Source: Clostridiales bacterium UBA4706 (GTDB lineage: Bacteria; Bacillota; Clostridia; Oscillospirales; Oscillospiraceae). Taken from it: 38,584 nt of DNA. Below the pieces are notes generated by a model. That model saw only the letters and a list, made by a program, of their open reading frames with translations, was not told where the DNA came from and searched no databases. The DNA lies in the NCBI GenBank assembly GCA_002404605.1, contig DHKA01000081.1, positions 609-39,192 of the forward strand, read 5' to 3'. This document shows positions 7,556 through 15,196 of this stretch, piece by piece. Position numbers and translations under genes: made by a program. The first letter of the stretch is position 1. Each line of letters starts with the position of its first letter.

Positions 7556-9735
7556 AAAAGAAACATAAGACCGGCCTTGTTCTCCGTGCGCAGCGCTCCG
7601 CCGCGCCGCCGCGGGGAAAGGCGTTCCTTTCCGCGCTGCTACCGGCGGCGCTTCTCTCGCTCGGTCTCGCGCAGACGGCGGCGACGGTGTTCCCGTCCGG
7701 CGTGAGTAACGGCTGGGCGGCTGCGGCGATCCTCTTTGCCTTCTCGCTCGCACTGCTCGCTCTGGCGCAGACAAAGGCTGCGCCCTGGATGCTTGCCGCG
7801 GGTGCGCTCGTTCTCGGCGCTGCGGCGGCGATCTTCTTCGCCCCGCTGCGCGACGGCTTCTGCGCGCTTGGCAACGATATCTTCTCCGTTCTGCCGGAAA
7901 AGACAGGACGGATCTATATGCTCTGGGACGTGGAAAACGCCGCAAACGCGCGCGCCGCGGCGCTCTTTCTCGCGGCGGCGGCGGAGCTTCTGCTCTGCGC
8001 CGGCGCGGTGCCGTCGCTGATCGTCGCATTGCTCTTTGCTCTCGGCGCTGCGGCGGGCATCGTTCCGGCGGGCTGGGGGGCGGCGGCGTTTCTCGCCGGG
8101 CTCGCGCTCTGGCTGCTGCGCGGCCGCGGCGGGGAGAAATTTTTTCTCTCTTTCGTCTCGGCGATCCTCTGCGCGGCGCTGGCAGCGGCTGGACTCTTTG
8201 CGCTCGGCAGCGCGCCTGCCGCGGCGCAGACCGACGCGGCCGATCTCTGGCACGCGCTGCGCTACGATGAAAACACAAACTCCCTTCCGGAGGGACAGCT
8301 CAAAGATCTCGGTGCGTGGAAGAAAAACGATACCCCGGCGCTCGCCGTCACGATGGACACGACGCAGAAGCTCTATCTTCGCGGCATGACCGGCGAGGTA
8401 TACACCGGCACGGCCTGGGAGACGCTCCCCGCCGCGGAGAGGGCTGCGTGGGCGGACGATTTCTACTGGCTGCACGCCGACGGCTTCAACGCGCTCACTT
8501 CTGTGTCCGCCGCGGCGGAGCTCGCCGCCGGTACCCCGGAAGCGAGTATGATTGTGGAAAACCTTTCGGCCTGCCGGGAGTATGCCTATCTCCCGTATGC
8601 GCTGTGCGCGTGGGAGGGACTGGACGATGCGCTCATCGGCGATGCGTCCGCGCCGGGCACGGCAGTGGAAGAGCTCTCGTATATCCCCGGCAGCGTGCCA
8701 GACTGGTTCACCGCGCAGTCCGCGCTCGCCGTGCGCCAGCGCGCCGAGGACGTGCAGACATTCCTCCGCCGCGAGACGGACTACCGCGCGTATGCCGAAG
8801 CGAACTATCTCGCGCTGCCGGACGAGGCGGCGGCGGCCATCGGCCGCGCGCTCGATCTCCCGGCGGAGGAACGCACGCTCTCGCAGATCAAGGACATCAT
8901 CCTGCAGACGCTCAAAAGCCGTCTGACTTACAGCGAGAGCGTCGTAAGCTATACCGGCGACGCCGACTTTCTCACCTACGCGCTCGAACGCTCCGGCAGC
9001 GGCTACAGCGTGCATTACGCGACCGCCGCGGCGCTCATGCTCCGGTACTTCGGGGTTCCGGCGCGGTATGTCGAGGGGTATTTCCTCTCCGCGGAGGAGG
9101 CCGGGCGCTATGCCGCCGGGGAGCGGATCGTTCTCACGGAGAGAAACGCTCACGCCTGGGCGGAGTATTATCTCGACGGCGTCGGCTGGATCCCGTTTGA
9201 AACGACGCCCGGCTACACCGACGACGAAGAGCTCAACGCCGGTCCCGGCACCGGTCTCAAGACAGAGCGCTATTACAGCCAGACCGAGCCCGAACCGCCC
9301 GAGGACAACACGCCCGAGGATATCACCGAAAACGGCGGTCTGCTCCGCCATTTCCGCGTGCCGGGCTTTGTAACGGCGGTTATTTTGCCGCTGCTCGTGC
9401 TGCTGGCCGCGGCGCTCTTCGTGCTGCTGCGGCGACGGAAGCTGCGCGCGGCGCTGCAGCGGATCGAAGGACTGGATAACCGCGGCGCGATCGCCGCGCT
9501 CTATGGCTACGCCGCGGCGCTGCTGCGCCGCACGAGTCTTGCGCCGGACGAGGTTGACGGCGCGGCGAAGGCGGCAGACCTTAACCGCGAAGCGCTCTTC
9601 AGCGCACACGCCATGACGGATGCGCAGCGCGATGCCATGAAGGAATACGTCCGCACGGTGCTCGATGTGTGCCGGCGGCGCTGGAGCTTCGGACAAAAGC
9701 TCGTATACCGCTGGATCGAATGCCTGTATCTGTAA
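7552..9735 (+). CDS. TgpA-type transglutaminase-like membrane protein, catalytic Cys replaced
   Basis: The product has 727 residues; ATG 7552 overlaps the DUF58 stop (ATGA). The N-terminus has about six hydrophobic segments, then an extracytoplasmic region, a transglutaminase core at about 440-560, a membrane segment at about 607-626 and a C-terminal DUF4129-like domain to residue 727. The core keeps ALMLRYFGVPARYVEGYF and NAHAWAEYYLDGVGWIPFE, so the His (534) is present and Glu550 takes the Asp position, a change I believe is common in Firmicutes. The expected nucleophile in the GYCxxFA motif is Ser486 (GYSVHYATA; codon AGC at 9007-9009). The protein is therefore predicted to be inactive as a thiol transglutaminase or protease, or to use Ser. 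It may serve as a binding or scaffold member of the MoxR/DUF58 module. Confidence 0.9.
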   Translation: MKKKHKTGLVLRAQRSAAPPRGKAFLSALLPAALLSLGLAQTAATVFPSGVSNGWAAAAILFAFSLALLALAQTKAAPWMLAAGALVLGAAAAIFFAPLRDGFCALGNDIFSVLPEKTGRIYMLWDVENAANARAAALFLAAAAELLLCAGAVPSLIVALLFALGAAAGIVPAGWGAAAFLAGLALWLLRGRGGEKFFLSFVSAILCAALAAAGLFALGSAPAAAQTDAADLWHALRYDENTNSLPEGQLKDLGAWKKNDTPALAVTMDTTQKLYLRGMTGEVYTGTAWETLPAAERAAWADDFYWLHADGFNALTSVSAAAELAAGTPEASMIVENLSACREYAYLPYALCAWEGLDDALIGDASAPGTAVEELSYIPGSVPDWFTAQSALAVRQRAEDVQTFLRRETDYRAYAEANYLALPDEAAAAIGRALDLPAEERTLSQIKDIILQTLKSRLTYSESVVSYTGDADFLTYALERSGSGYSVHYATAAALMLRYFGVPARYVEGYFLSAEEAGRYAAGERIVLTERNAHAWAEYYLDGVGWIPFETTPGYTDDEELNAGPGTGLKTERYYSQTEPEPPEDNTPEDITENGGLLRHFRVPGFVTAVILPLLVLLAAALFVLLRRRKLRAALQRIEGLDNRGAIAALYGYAAALLRRTSLAPDEVDGAAKAADLNREALFSAHAMTDAQRDAMKEYVRTVLDVCRRRWSFGQKLVYRWIECLYL

Positions 9736-9752
9736 AAGGAGAAAAGGACCGA

Positions 9753-12700
9753 ATGAAAAAACTGTTGGAATGCAAACGGATCGCGGCGCTGCTGCTTGCC
9801 CTCTGTCTGATGCTGTCGGTGCTGCCGGCAACGGCGGCGGCGACGGATGACCAGCCGGGGTATTTCTATCTGAGCGTTGCGACAAATCAGAAAACGGTCA
9901 TCGCCCCGACGCGTGTGACGTATACTGCCGGGCAGTCGGTTCTCGACGCCATTGAATCGAGCGGGTTCGATTTCAAATTTCAGGGCGTGGACAAGTCGTC
10001 CGTTGAGAGCATCGAGGGGGAAAGCGCGAACTTTGTGCGCTTCCATGACTATGCGGTCGGCGATAACGACTACGATCTGACCGTTCCGGCGGAGAAGATC
10101 AACGTTCTGGCCTTCACGGAAGCAACGGGGCAGAACAACGCCTCCGTGACCGCGCTCATCCTCGGTCTCGGCAAGTTCGCCGAAATGACGAACAACGTGC
10201 AGAGCTACGGCCCTGCGGCTGAGGCATACGGCGCCGCGCTCGACGGTCTTCGCACCGCCTCCGCGGAGGAAGCCGACACGCTTCTTGCCGGTCTCAACGC
10301 CGCGGTGAAGGAATACGAGGCGCTGCTTGCCGGGACAAAGTACACCGTAACGTTCGCGCCCACGCAGAACGGCGCGGCTCCGGCCAAATCCCACATCCGC
10401 ATGACCGACAGCTACGGCAACGTGACGGAGGCGGACGGCACGTCCGTCCGCGTCATCGCCGGAGAATACGGCTTTGAAGTGACGGACGGCGGCTGCAACA
10501 GCGTCCGCGGCACGCTCACCGTCGGCGAGGGAAGCCCCGCCGGGGCGGTGGCCGTGACGCTGCCGTACGGCGAGTGGTTCGCCGGTGTGCGCCTGAGCCG
10601 CGATTCCGGTACCCCGGCGTTCGATAAGGAGATCTACCGCTCCGTGTACGCCGGAACGAATGAGGGGACATTCTATGTGCCGGACTGCACGACGCTCCTT
10701 TATCTCAACGCGCAGATGGGTGATGTCCCGGATGAGAAAAACACCAAGCTGTGCACGGTATACGCCTATACCGACACCGGGAAGGATGCCTCGGAAACGA
10801 CGCGCTCCTGGGATTCGATCTATACGAGCATGGTGCAGTGCATCGGCTTCGGCATGGACGGCATCACCGTGCCGCTCGAGGGACGCTACGCGGGTTCGGA
10901 CGGCTACATGCAGGTGCAGACGTACACGATGCACATCGTGCGCGTGCCGACGCTCCGGTCCGTCACTGTGAAAGCGCCGGACGGAACGCCGCAGATCATC
11001 GAGCCGGTTTTTGATCCCTATACGAACGAATATACCATGACCGCCGTGACGGACAGCGTTCTTCTTGCTGCCGAGGGCTACGGCGAGAGCTACGGCATCT
11101 CCGGCACCGGCAAAGTCCAGACGGCGGCGGATACCGACGCGGAGATCACCGTTTCCGCGAACGGTCAGACGACGAAGTATACGCTGCACATCACCCGGCG
11201 CACAGCGGCAAACGTCCGGCTCACCGTGCCGGACGGCTGCACCGCGGAGGTGCGCGACGCGGCGGGCAATGCCATTCCCGCTTCGGCGGACGGAAGCTAT
11301 GCACTCATCCCGGAGAGCGCCTATACCTGCATTACGACGAAGAATGTGTGGTACCATGCCTCCGTGACGTTCACGGCCTCGGATGGGCTCACTGTGAAAG
11401 CGGCCTCGCCCATAACGGCGGACGCGATCTCGGCGGCGGCACTCTTTGATAACTCGTCTTCCTCTGTCCGGAAGGAATTCACGCCGGAAACGGCGTTTGC
11501 GGCCGATACGCACAGCGTGCGCTATGTGATCCCGGATACGACCAGCCGCATGTACGCCCAGACGACCGCAGCCAGCGGCTACACCGTGACGGCCATTTAC
11601 GACAACGTGGAGTATTCCACCGGTCTTGTCAACGGCATTAAGGAAACGCCCGTCACCGCCGCTGTCGGCGGCAGCAGCGCGACGCGGCTCAACAACCTTA
11701 TCCAGAACGGCGGCATTGCCCGCACGCTGACGCTGCGCGCGTCCAAAACGAGCGGCGATACCACTTACTATCAGGACTACACGCTCTTCCTTTCCCGCAG
11801 TCTGCATCTCAAGAGTCTCACGGTCTTCGCCGAGGGCGAAACGCTCTCCTTTACCGATGCCGAAAACAGCAAGATCACCTTCGACGGCAGTGTGACGGAC
11901 TACTACATGCAGGTCGCCAACACGACCGCATCGGTCACGGTGACGGCGCAGTACGCCGCCTCGGGCGGCTACGCTGCGGACATCGGCGGCGAGCGCTGCG
12001 CAGATATCCAGGGCGTGACCGTAGCGCTCGATCCCGACGAGGCGCAGGAGACCATCGCCGTCAAAGTGCTGCACAGTGACGCAAACGCCGCTTCCACAGT
12101 CTATAACCTCCATTTCATCAAAAAGCAGCCGGTGGCGATCACGTTTGCCGTGACGCCGTCCGACGCCAACGTGTTCCTTGTAAACAACAATACCGGCCGC
12201 TGCGCCTATACCGACGAGACCGGCACGGCGCTGCTCCCGCCGGGGTCGAGCTTCCGCTACACCGTGACCCGGAACGGATATGTCGGCCAGATGGAAACGT
12301 CCTACACCGTACCGGATACGGCGGAGACAGTCACCGTGACGCTGGAAAAAGCGCCGGAGCGCTCGTATGAGCCGAAGGCCGAGGTCTGGCCGACGTTCCG
12401 CGCGGACGAATACAACAACGGCGTTGTGAACGTGAAAACGCCCACCGCGGCGGAGGACGCGGTGCTCTACTGGGCGACGCAGCTCGGCGAGGGCTACAGC
12501 GCCGACGCCTGCGGCTGCCCGATCCTCGTGGGCGATCATCTCTATACCTATGCCAAGGACATGATCTATAAGCTGAACGTCGTGACCGGCGAGATCGAGG
12601 GCAAGGGGCAGATGGACCGCAAGTCGTCCTTTGCCATCAACAGCCCGACGTATGCCGAGGGCATGATCTTCGTCGGTCTCTCGGACGGCGGCGTGCAGGC

Positions 12701-14225
12701 GTTTGACGCCGATACGCTCGAACCGCTCTGGATCTACCGCGACTCTCTCGGCGGGCAGCCGAACTGCCCGATCTATTACCATAACGGCTATATCTACACC
12801 GGCTTCTGGCAGGGCGAAAAGCTCGACGCAAACTTTGTGTGCCTGTCCGTAACGGATGAAGACCCGACAAGGGGCGACGAGACAAAGCTCCCCACCTGGC
12901 AGTACAAGAGTCTCGGCGGCTTCTACTGGGCGGGCGCGTATGTCACGGACGAGTATGTCCTCATCCCGACGGACGACGGCGCTTCCGGCTATACGAGCGG
13001 CCATGCGAGCATCCTCTCGCTTGACCCCCGAAGCGGCGCGCTCATCAGCTCGGTCCGGCTCCCGCACCCGGGCGATGCGCGCAGCAGCGTGACCTATCAT
13101 AACGGCCGCGCGTACTTCACAACGAAAGGCGGCTACTTCTACAGCGCCGCTGTGTCCGAAACCGGCGAGCTCAGCGATCTCCGGTACATCAAGCTCTATA
13201 ACTACGCCAGCGACGCGAATAACCCCGCCATGAGCACGTGCACCCCGGTCATCTATAATGGCCGCGCGTACATCGGCATCTCCGGCGTTGGCCAGTTCAC
13301 GGCGTATTCCGGCCATAACATCACCGTGATCGATCTGAACAGCTGGAAGATTGCCTACACGGTGCGCACGCAGGGCTATCCCCAGACGAGCGGCCTTCTC
13401 ACCACCGCCTACGACGAGGGCGACGGCACGGTGTATGTGTACTTCTTTGATAACTTCACGCCCGGCAAGCTGCGCGTTCTCCGCGATAAGCCCGGCCAGA
13501 CGAGCGCCGACATCACCGTGACGGAAACGGTGAGCGTGGGCGGGAAGGAGATCTCCTACGAGACCGCAGGGGTGCTCTTTACGCCCGACGGCGATCAGGC
13601 GCAGTACGCCATTTGCAGCCCGATCACCGACGCTTCCGGCACGATCTACTTCAAGAACGACTCGGCGTATATGATGGCGCTCGGCAGTGTCATCACGGAG
13701 CTTCGCGTGGACGAGCAGCCCGGCAAGCTCGCCTACCGCGCCGGGGAGACGTTCGATCCGGCCGGCATGAAGATCACGGCGGTTTACAAAAACGGCTTTG
13801 AGCGCGATGTGACGCAGTATGTTACATTCTCGCAGCAGCCGCTCGGCGACACGGACAGTGAGTTTGAGATCCGCTTCGAGCACGTCATGTATCAGGATAA
13901 GGACGGTCAGGGCGGCTCAAAGTACCCGGTCGATCCGCCGTCGGTGACGATCGCTCTCACGATCACGCCGTCGATCCCCGGCGACGTGGACGCCGACGGG
14001 AAGATCACCGCCGAGGATGCCGCGAAAGTGGCCGAACACGTGCGCAATACCGAAAGCGCCAATGCCGGCGGCTTTACGCTGACGGAGACGGAACTCGGAT
14101 ACGCGGACGTGAACGGCGACGGGAAAGTGACGATAGCCGATGCGGAGCTCATTTGGCAGTACAGCCGCGGCGAGATCACCGAATTCCCGAAAAAGGAAAC
14201 GACCGAAACAACGAAAACCGAATAA
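9753..14225 (+). CDS. Giant secreted multi-domain beta-propeller protein with C-terminal dockerin
   Basis: The product has 1490 residues. ATG 9753 follows two purine-rich ribosome sites (AAGGAGA 9736-9742, AAAAGGA 9742-9748) and starts a signal peptide ending in ATAAA. Domains in order: a possible DUF4430-like module (about 30-130), helical linker, beta-sandwiches of the cadherin-like type (about 400-490 and 686-790), a PEGA-like module (about 795-868), a PQQ-type beta-propeller (about 879-1310; WPTFRADEYNNG, then FAINSPTYAEGMIFVGLSDG), a group 3 bacterial Ig domain (about 1313-1385; LRVDEQPGKLAYRAGETFD) and a type I dockerin (about 1410-1485; GDVDADGKITAEDA and ADVNGDGKVTIADA, both loops intact). 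It ends the operon before a strong terminator. The dockerin suggests attachment to a cohesin, possibly the one encoded at 1093-2148. No catalytic motif was recognised. Confidence 0.88.
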   Translation: MKKLLECKRIAALLLALCLMLSVLPATAAATDDQPGYFYLSVATNQKTVIAPTRVTYTAGQSVLDAIESSGFDFKFQGVDKSSVESIEGESANFVRFHDYAVGDNDYDLTVPAEKINVLAFTEATGQNNASVTALILGLGKFAEMTNNVQSYGPAAEAYGAALDGLRTASAEEADTLLAGLNAAVKEYEALLAGTKYTVTFAPTQNGAAPAKSHIRMTDSYGNVTEADGTSVRVIAGEYGFEVTDGGCNSVRGTLTVGEGSPAGAVAVTLPYGEWFAGVRLSRDSGTPAFDKEIYRSVYAGTNEGTFYVPDCTTLLYLNAQMGDVPDEKNTKLCTVYAYTDTGKDASETTRSWDSIYTSMVQCIGFGMDGITVPLEGRYAGSDGYMQVQTYTMHIVRVPTLRSVTVKAPDGTPQIIEPVFDPYTNEYTMTAVTDSVLLAAEGYGESYGISGTGKVQTAADTDAEITVSANGQTTKYTLHITRRTAANVRLTVPDGCTAEVRDAAGNAIPASADGSYALIPESAYTCITTKNVWYHASVTFTASDGLTVKAASPITADAISAAALFDNSSSSVRKEFTPETAFAADTHSVRYVIPDTTSRMYAQTTAASGYTVTAIYDNVEYSTGLVNGIKETPVTAAVGGSSATRLNNLIQNGGIARTLTLRASKTSGDTTYYQDYTLFLSRSLHLKSLTVFAEGETLSFTDAENSKITFDGSVTDYYMQVANTTASVTVTAQYAASGGYAADIGGERCADIQGVTVALDPDEAQETIAVKVLHSDANAASTVYNLHFIKKQPVAITFAVTPSDANVFLVNNNTGRCAYTDETGTALLPPGSSFRYTVTRNGYVGQMETSYTVPDTAETVTVTLEKAPERSYEPKAEVWPTFRADEYNNGVVNVKTPTAAEDAVLYWATQLGEGYSADACGCPILVGDHLYTYAKDMIYKLNVVTGEIEGKGQMDRKSSFAINSPTYAEGMIFVGLSDGGVQAFDADTLEPLWIYRDSLGGQPNCPIYYHNGYIYTGFWQGEKLDANFVCLSVTDEDPTRGDETKLPTWQYKSLGGFYWAGAYVTDEYVLIPTDDGASGYTSGHASILSLDPRSGALISSVRLPHPGDARSSVTYHNGRAYFTTKGGYFYSAAVSETGELSDLRYIKLYNYASDANNPAMSTCTPVIYNGRAYIGISGVGQFTAYSGHNITVIDLNSWKIAYTVRTQGYPQTSGLLTTAYDEGDGTVYVYFFDNFTPGKLRVLRDKPGQTSADITVTETVSVGGKEISYETAGVLFTPDGDQAQYAICSPITDASGTIYFKNDSAYMMALGSVITELRVDEQPGKLAYRAGETFDPAGMKITAVYKNGFERDVTQYVTFSQQPLGDTDSEFEIRFEHVMYQDKDGQGGSKYPVDPPSVTIALTITPSIPGDVDADGKITAEDAAKVAEHVRNTESANAGGFTLTETELGYADVNGDGKVTIADAELIWQYSRGEITEFPKKETTETTKTE

Positions 14226-14232
14226 ACCCACA

Positions 14233-14264
14233 AAGCCCGGCCATCCGAAGATGGTCGGGCTTTT
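14233..14264 (+). terminator. Intrinsic terminator of the surface operon
   Basis: AAGCCCGGCCATC (14233-14245) pairs with GATGGTCGGGCTT (14250-14262) with one G-T pair and a CGAA tetraloop, followed by TTTT-type sequence. It lies 8 bases after the propeller/dockerin stop codon. Confidence 0.88.
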
Positions 14265-14270
14265 CAAATG

Positions 14271-14401
14271 CCTCCCCTTGTGTAAAGGGAGGTGGCAAAA
14301 CCGCAGGTTTTGACGGAGGGATTGCAGAGCGCAGAGTGTTCCGAAAGAGAACAATCCCTCAGTCAGCCTGACGGCTGACAGCCCACTTTGCACAAGGGGG
14401 C
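14271..14401. repeat. Dispersed palindromic (MITE-like) intergenic repeat, long copy
   Basis: The left end (CCTCCCCTTGTGTAAAGGGA, then ACGGAGGGATTG) is mirrored by the right end, whose complement reads CCCCCTTGTGCAAAGTGGGC and later TGAGGGATTG. The unit is about 130 bp, has no credible gene, and holds internal hairpins such as AAAACC/GGTTTT and GTCAGCC/GGCTGAC. A related shorter copy lies at 29551-29602. I recognise the CCTTGTGTAAAGG core as typical of dispersed repeats in Oscillospirales genomes; that is memory, not a search. Confidence 0.75.
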
Positions 14402-14415
14402 CGCTTTTTTACAGA

Positions 14416-14471
14416 TTAAGCAAATCTTAAAGAAATCCCATCTTTATTATTAAGCGCGGGAATGCTATGCT
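14416..14471 (+). promoter_or_regulatory. Candidate promoter and response-regulator binding repeats
   Basis: TTAAG-type elements occur at 14416-14420, 14427-14432 (TTAAAG) and 14450-14454, spaced 11 and 23 bp, which fits the 11-bp period of OmpR-type binding sites. A possible -10 box TATGCT lies at 14466-14471 with only a weak -35 (TTTATT, 14443-14448), as expected for an activator-dependent promoter. The response regulator ATG is 30 bp downstream, so autoregulation is plausible. Confidence 0.35.
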
Positions 14472-14500
14472 GTAACCGTAAACGAGAGAGGGGAAGAGCC

Positions 14501-15196
14501 ATGTACAAAATACTCATCTGCGACGACGAGCGCGATATCCGAAACGCGCTGCGCATCTATCTTACGGGCGAGGGCTACGCCGTCTGTGAGGCCGACAGCG
14601 GTTTAGCGGCGCTCGAGCTCATGCAGCGCGAGGAAGTACAACTCGTGCTTATGGACATTATGATGCCCGGCATGGACGGCATGACCGCAACGGCGAAGCT
14701 GCGCGAGAAGAGCAACGTCCCGGTCATTCTCATCACCGCCAAGAGCGAGGACAATGACAAGATCCTCGGTCTCACCGTCGGCGCGGACGATTATATCACC
14801 AAGCCCTTCAACCCTCTCGAAGTTCTCGCCCGTGTCAAGGCACAGCTCCGGCGCTATGCCCAGCTCGGCGGCATGCCGGAGAAAAACACGGCGCTCACGC
14901 TCGGCGGCATCGCCATGGACGACGAGCGCAAGAGCGTCACGCTCGACGGCGAGGAGGTAACGCTCACGCCGACGGAGTACGACATTCTCCGTCTCCTGCT
15001 CGAAAACCCCGGCAAGGTATTTTCGAGTGCCGATATCTACCGGCGCGTCTGGAAGGACGAACCGTTTTCCGCGGAGGGAACGGTGCCGGTACACATCCGC
15101 CATCTGCGCGAAAAGCTGGAGATCGACCCGGCGAACCCCCGTTATTTAAAAGTAGTCTGGGGCAAAGGCTATAAGCTGGAGGAAATGAAAAAATGA
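14501..15196 (+). CDS. OmpR/PhoB-family response regulator
   Basis: The product has 231 residues. ATG 14501 has AGAGGGGA at 14487-14494. The receiver domain has the acidic pair Asp8/Asp9, phospho-acceptor Asp52 (LVLMDIMMPGMDG), Thr79 and Lys101 (DDYITKPF). The C-terminal winged-helix DNA-binding domain is typical (LTPTEYDILRLLLENPGKVF, then VPVHIRHLREKLE, then VVWGKGYKLE). It overlaps the histidine kinase by 4 bp (ATGA), giving a standard two-component pair. The pair sits upstream of two lipoprotein genes that may be its targets or sensing partners. The signal is not evident from sequence. Confidence 0.95.
   Translation: MYKILICDDERDIRNALRIYLTGEGYAVCEADSGLAALELMQREEVQLVLMDIMMPGMDGMTATAKLREKSNVPVILITAKSEDNDKILGLTVGADDYITKPFNPLEVLARVKAQLRRYAQLGGMPEKNTALTLGGIAMDDERKSVTLDGEEVTLTPTEYDILRLLLENPGKVFSSADIYRRVWKDEPFSAEGTVPVHIRHLREKLEIDPANPRYLKVVWGKGYKLEEMKK

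Noticed and set aside
7639..9885. A 748-codon antisense frame over the transglutaminase-like gene
   Set aside because: Same compositional cause; Arg/Glu-rich with no recognisable fold or ribosome site.
9507..13883. A 1458-codon open frame antisense to the propeller/dockerin gene
   Set aside because: It is a product of the strong GC-biased third positions and codon choice of the sense gene. Its translation is low-complexity, rich in Arg, His, Val and Gly, with no domain, and the sense strand has clear domains.
14271..14401. CRISPR-like repeat
   Set aside because: Only one palindromic unit is present, with no regular spacers and no cas genes in the window.
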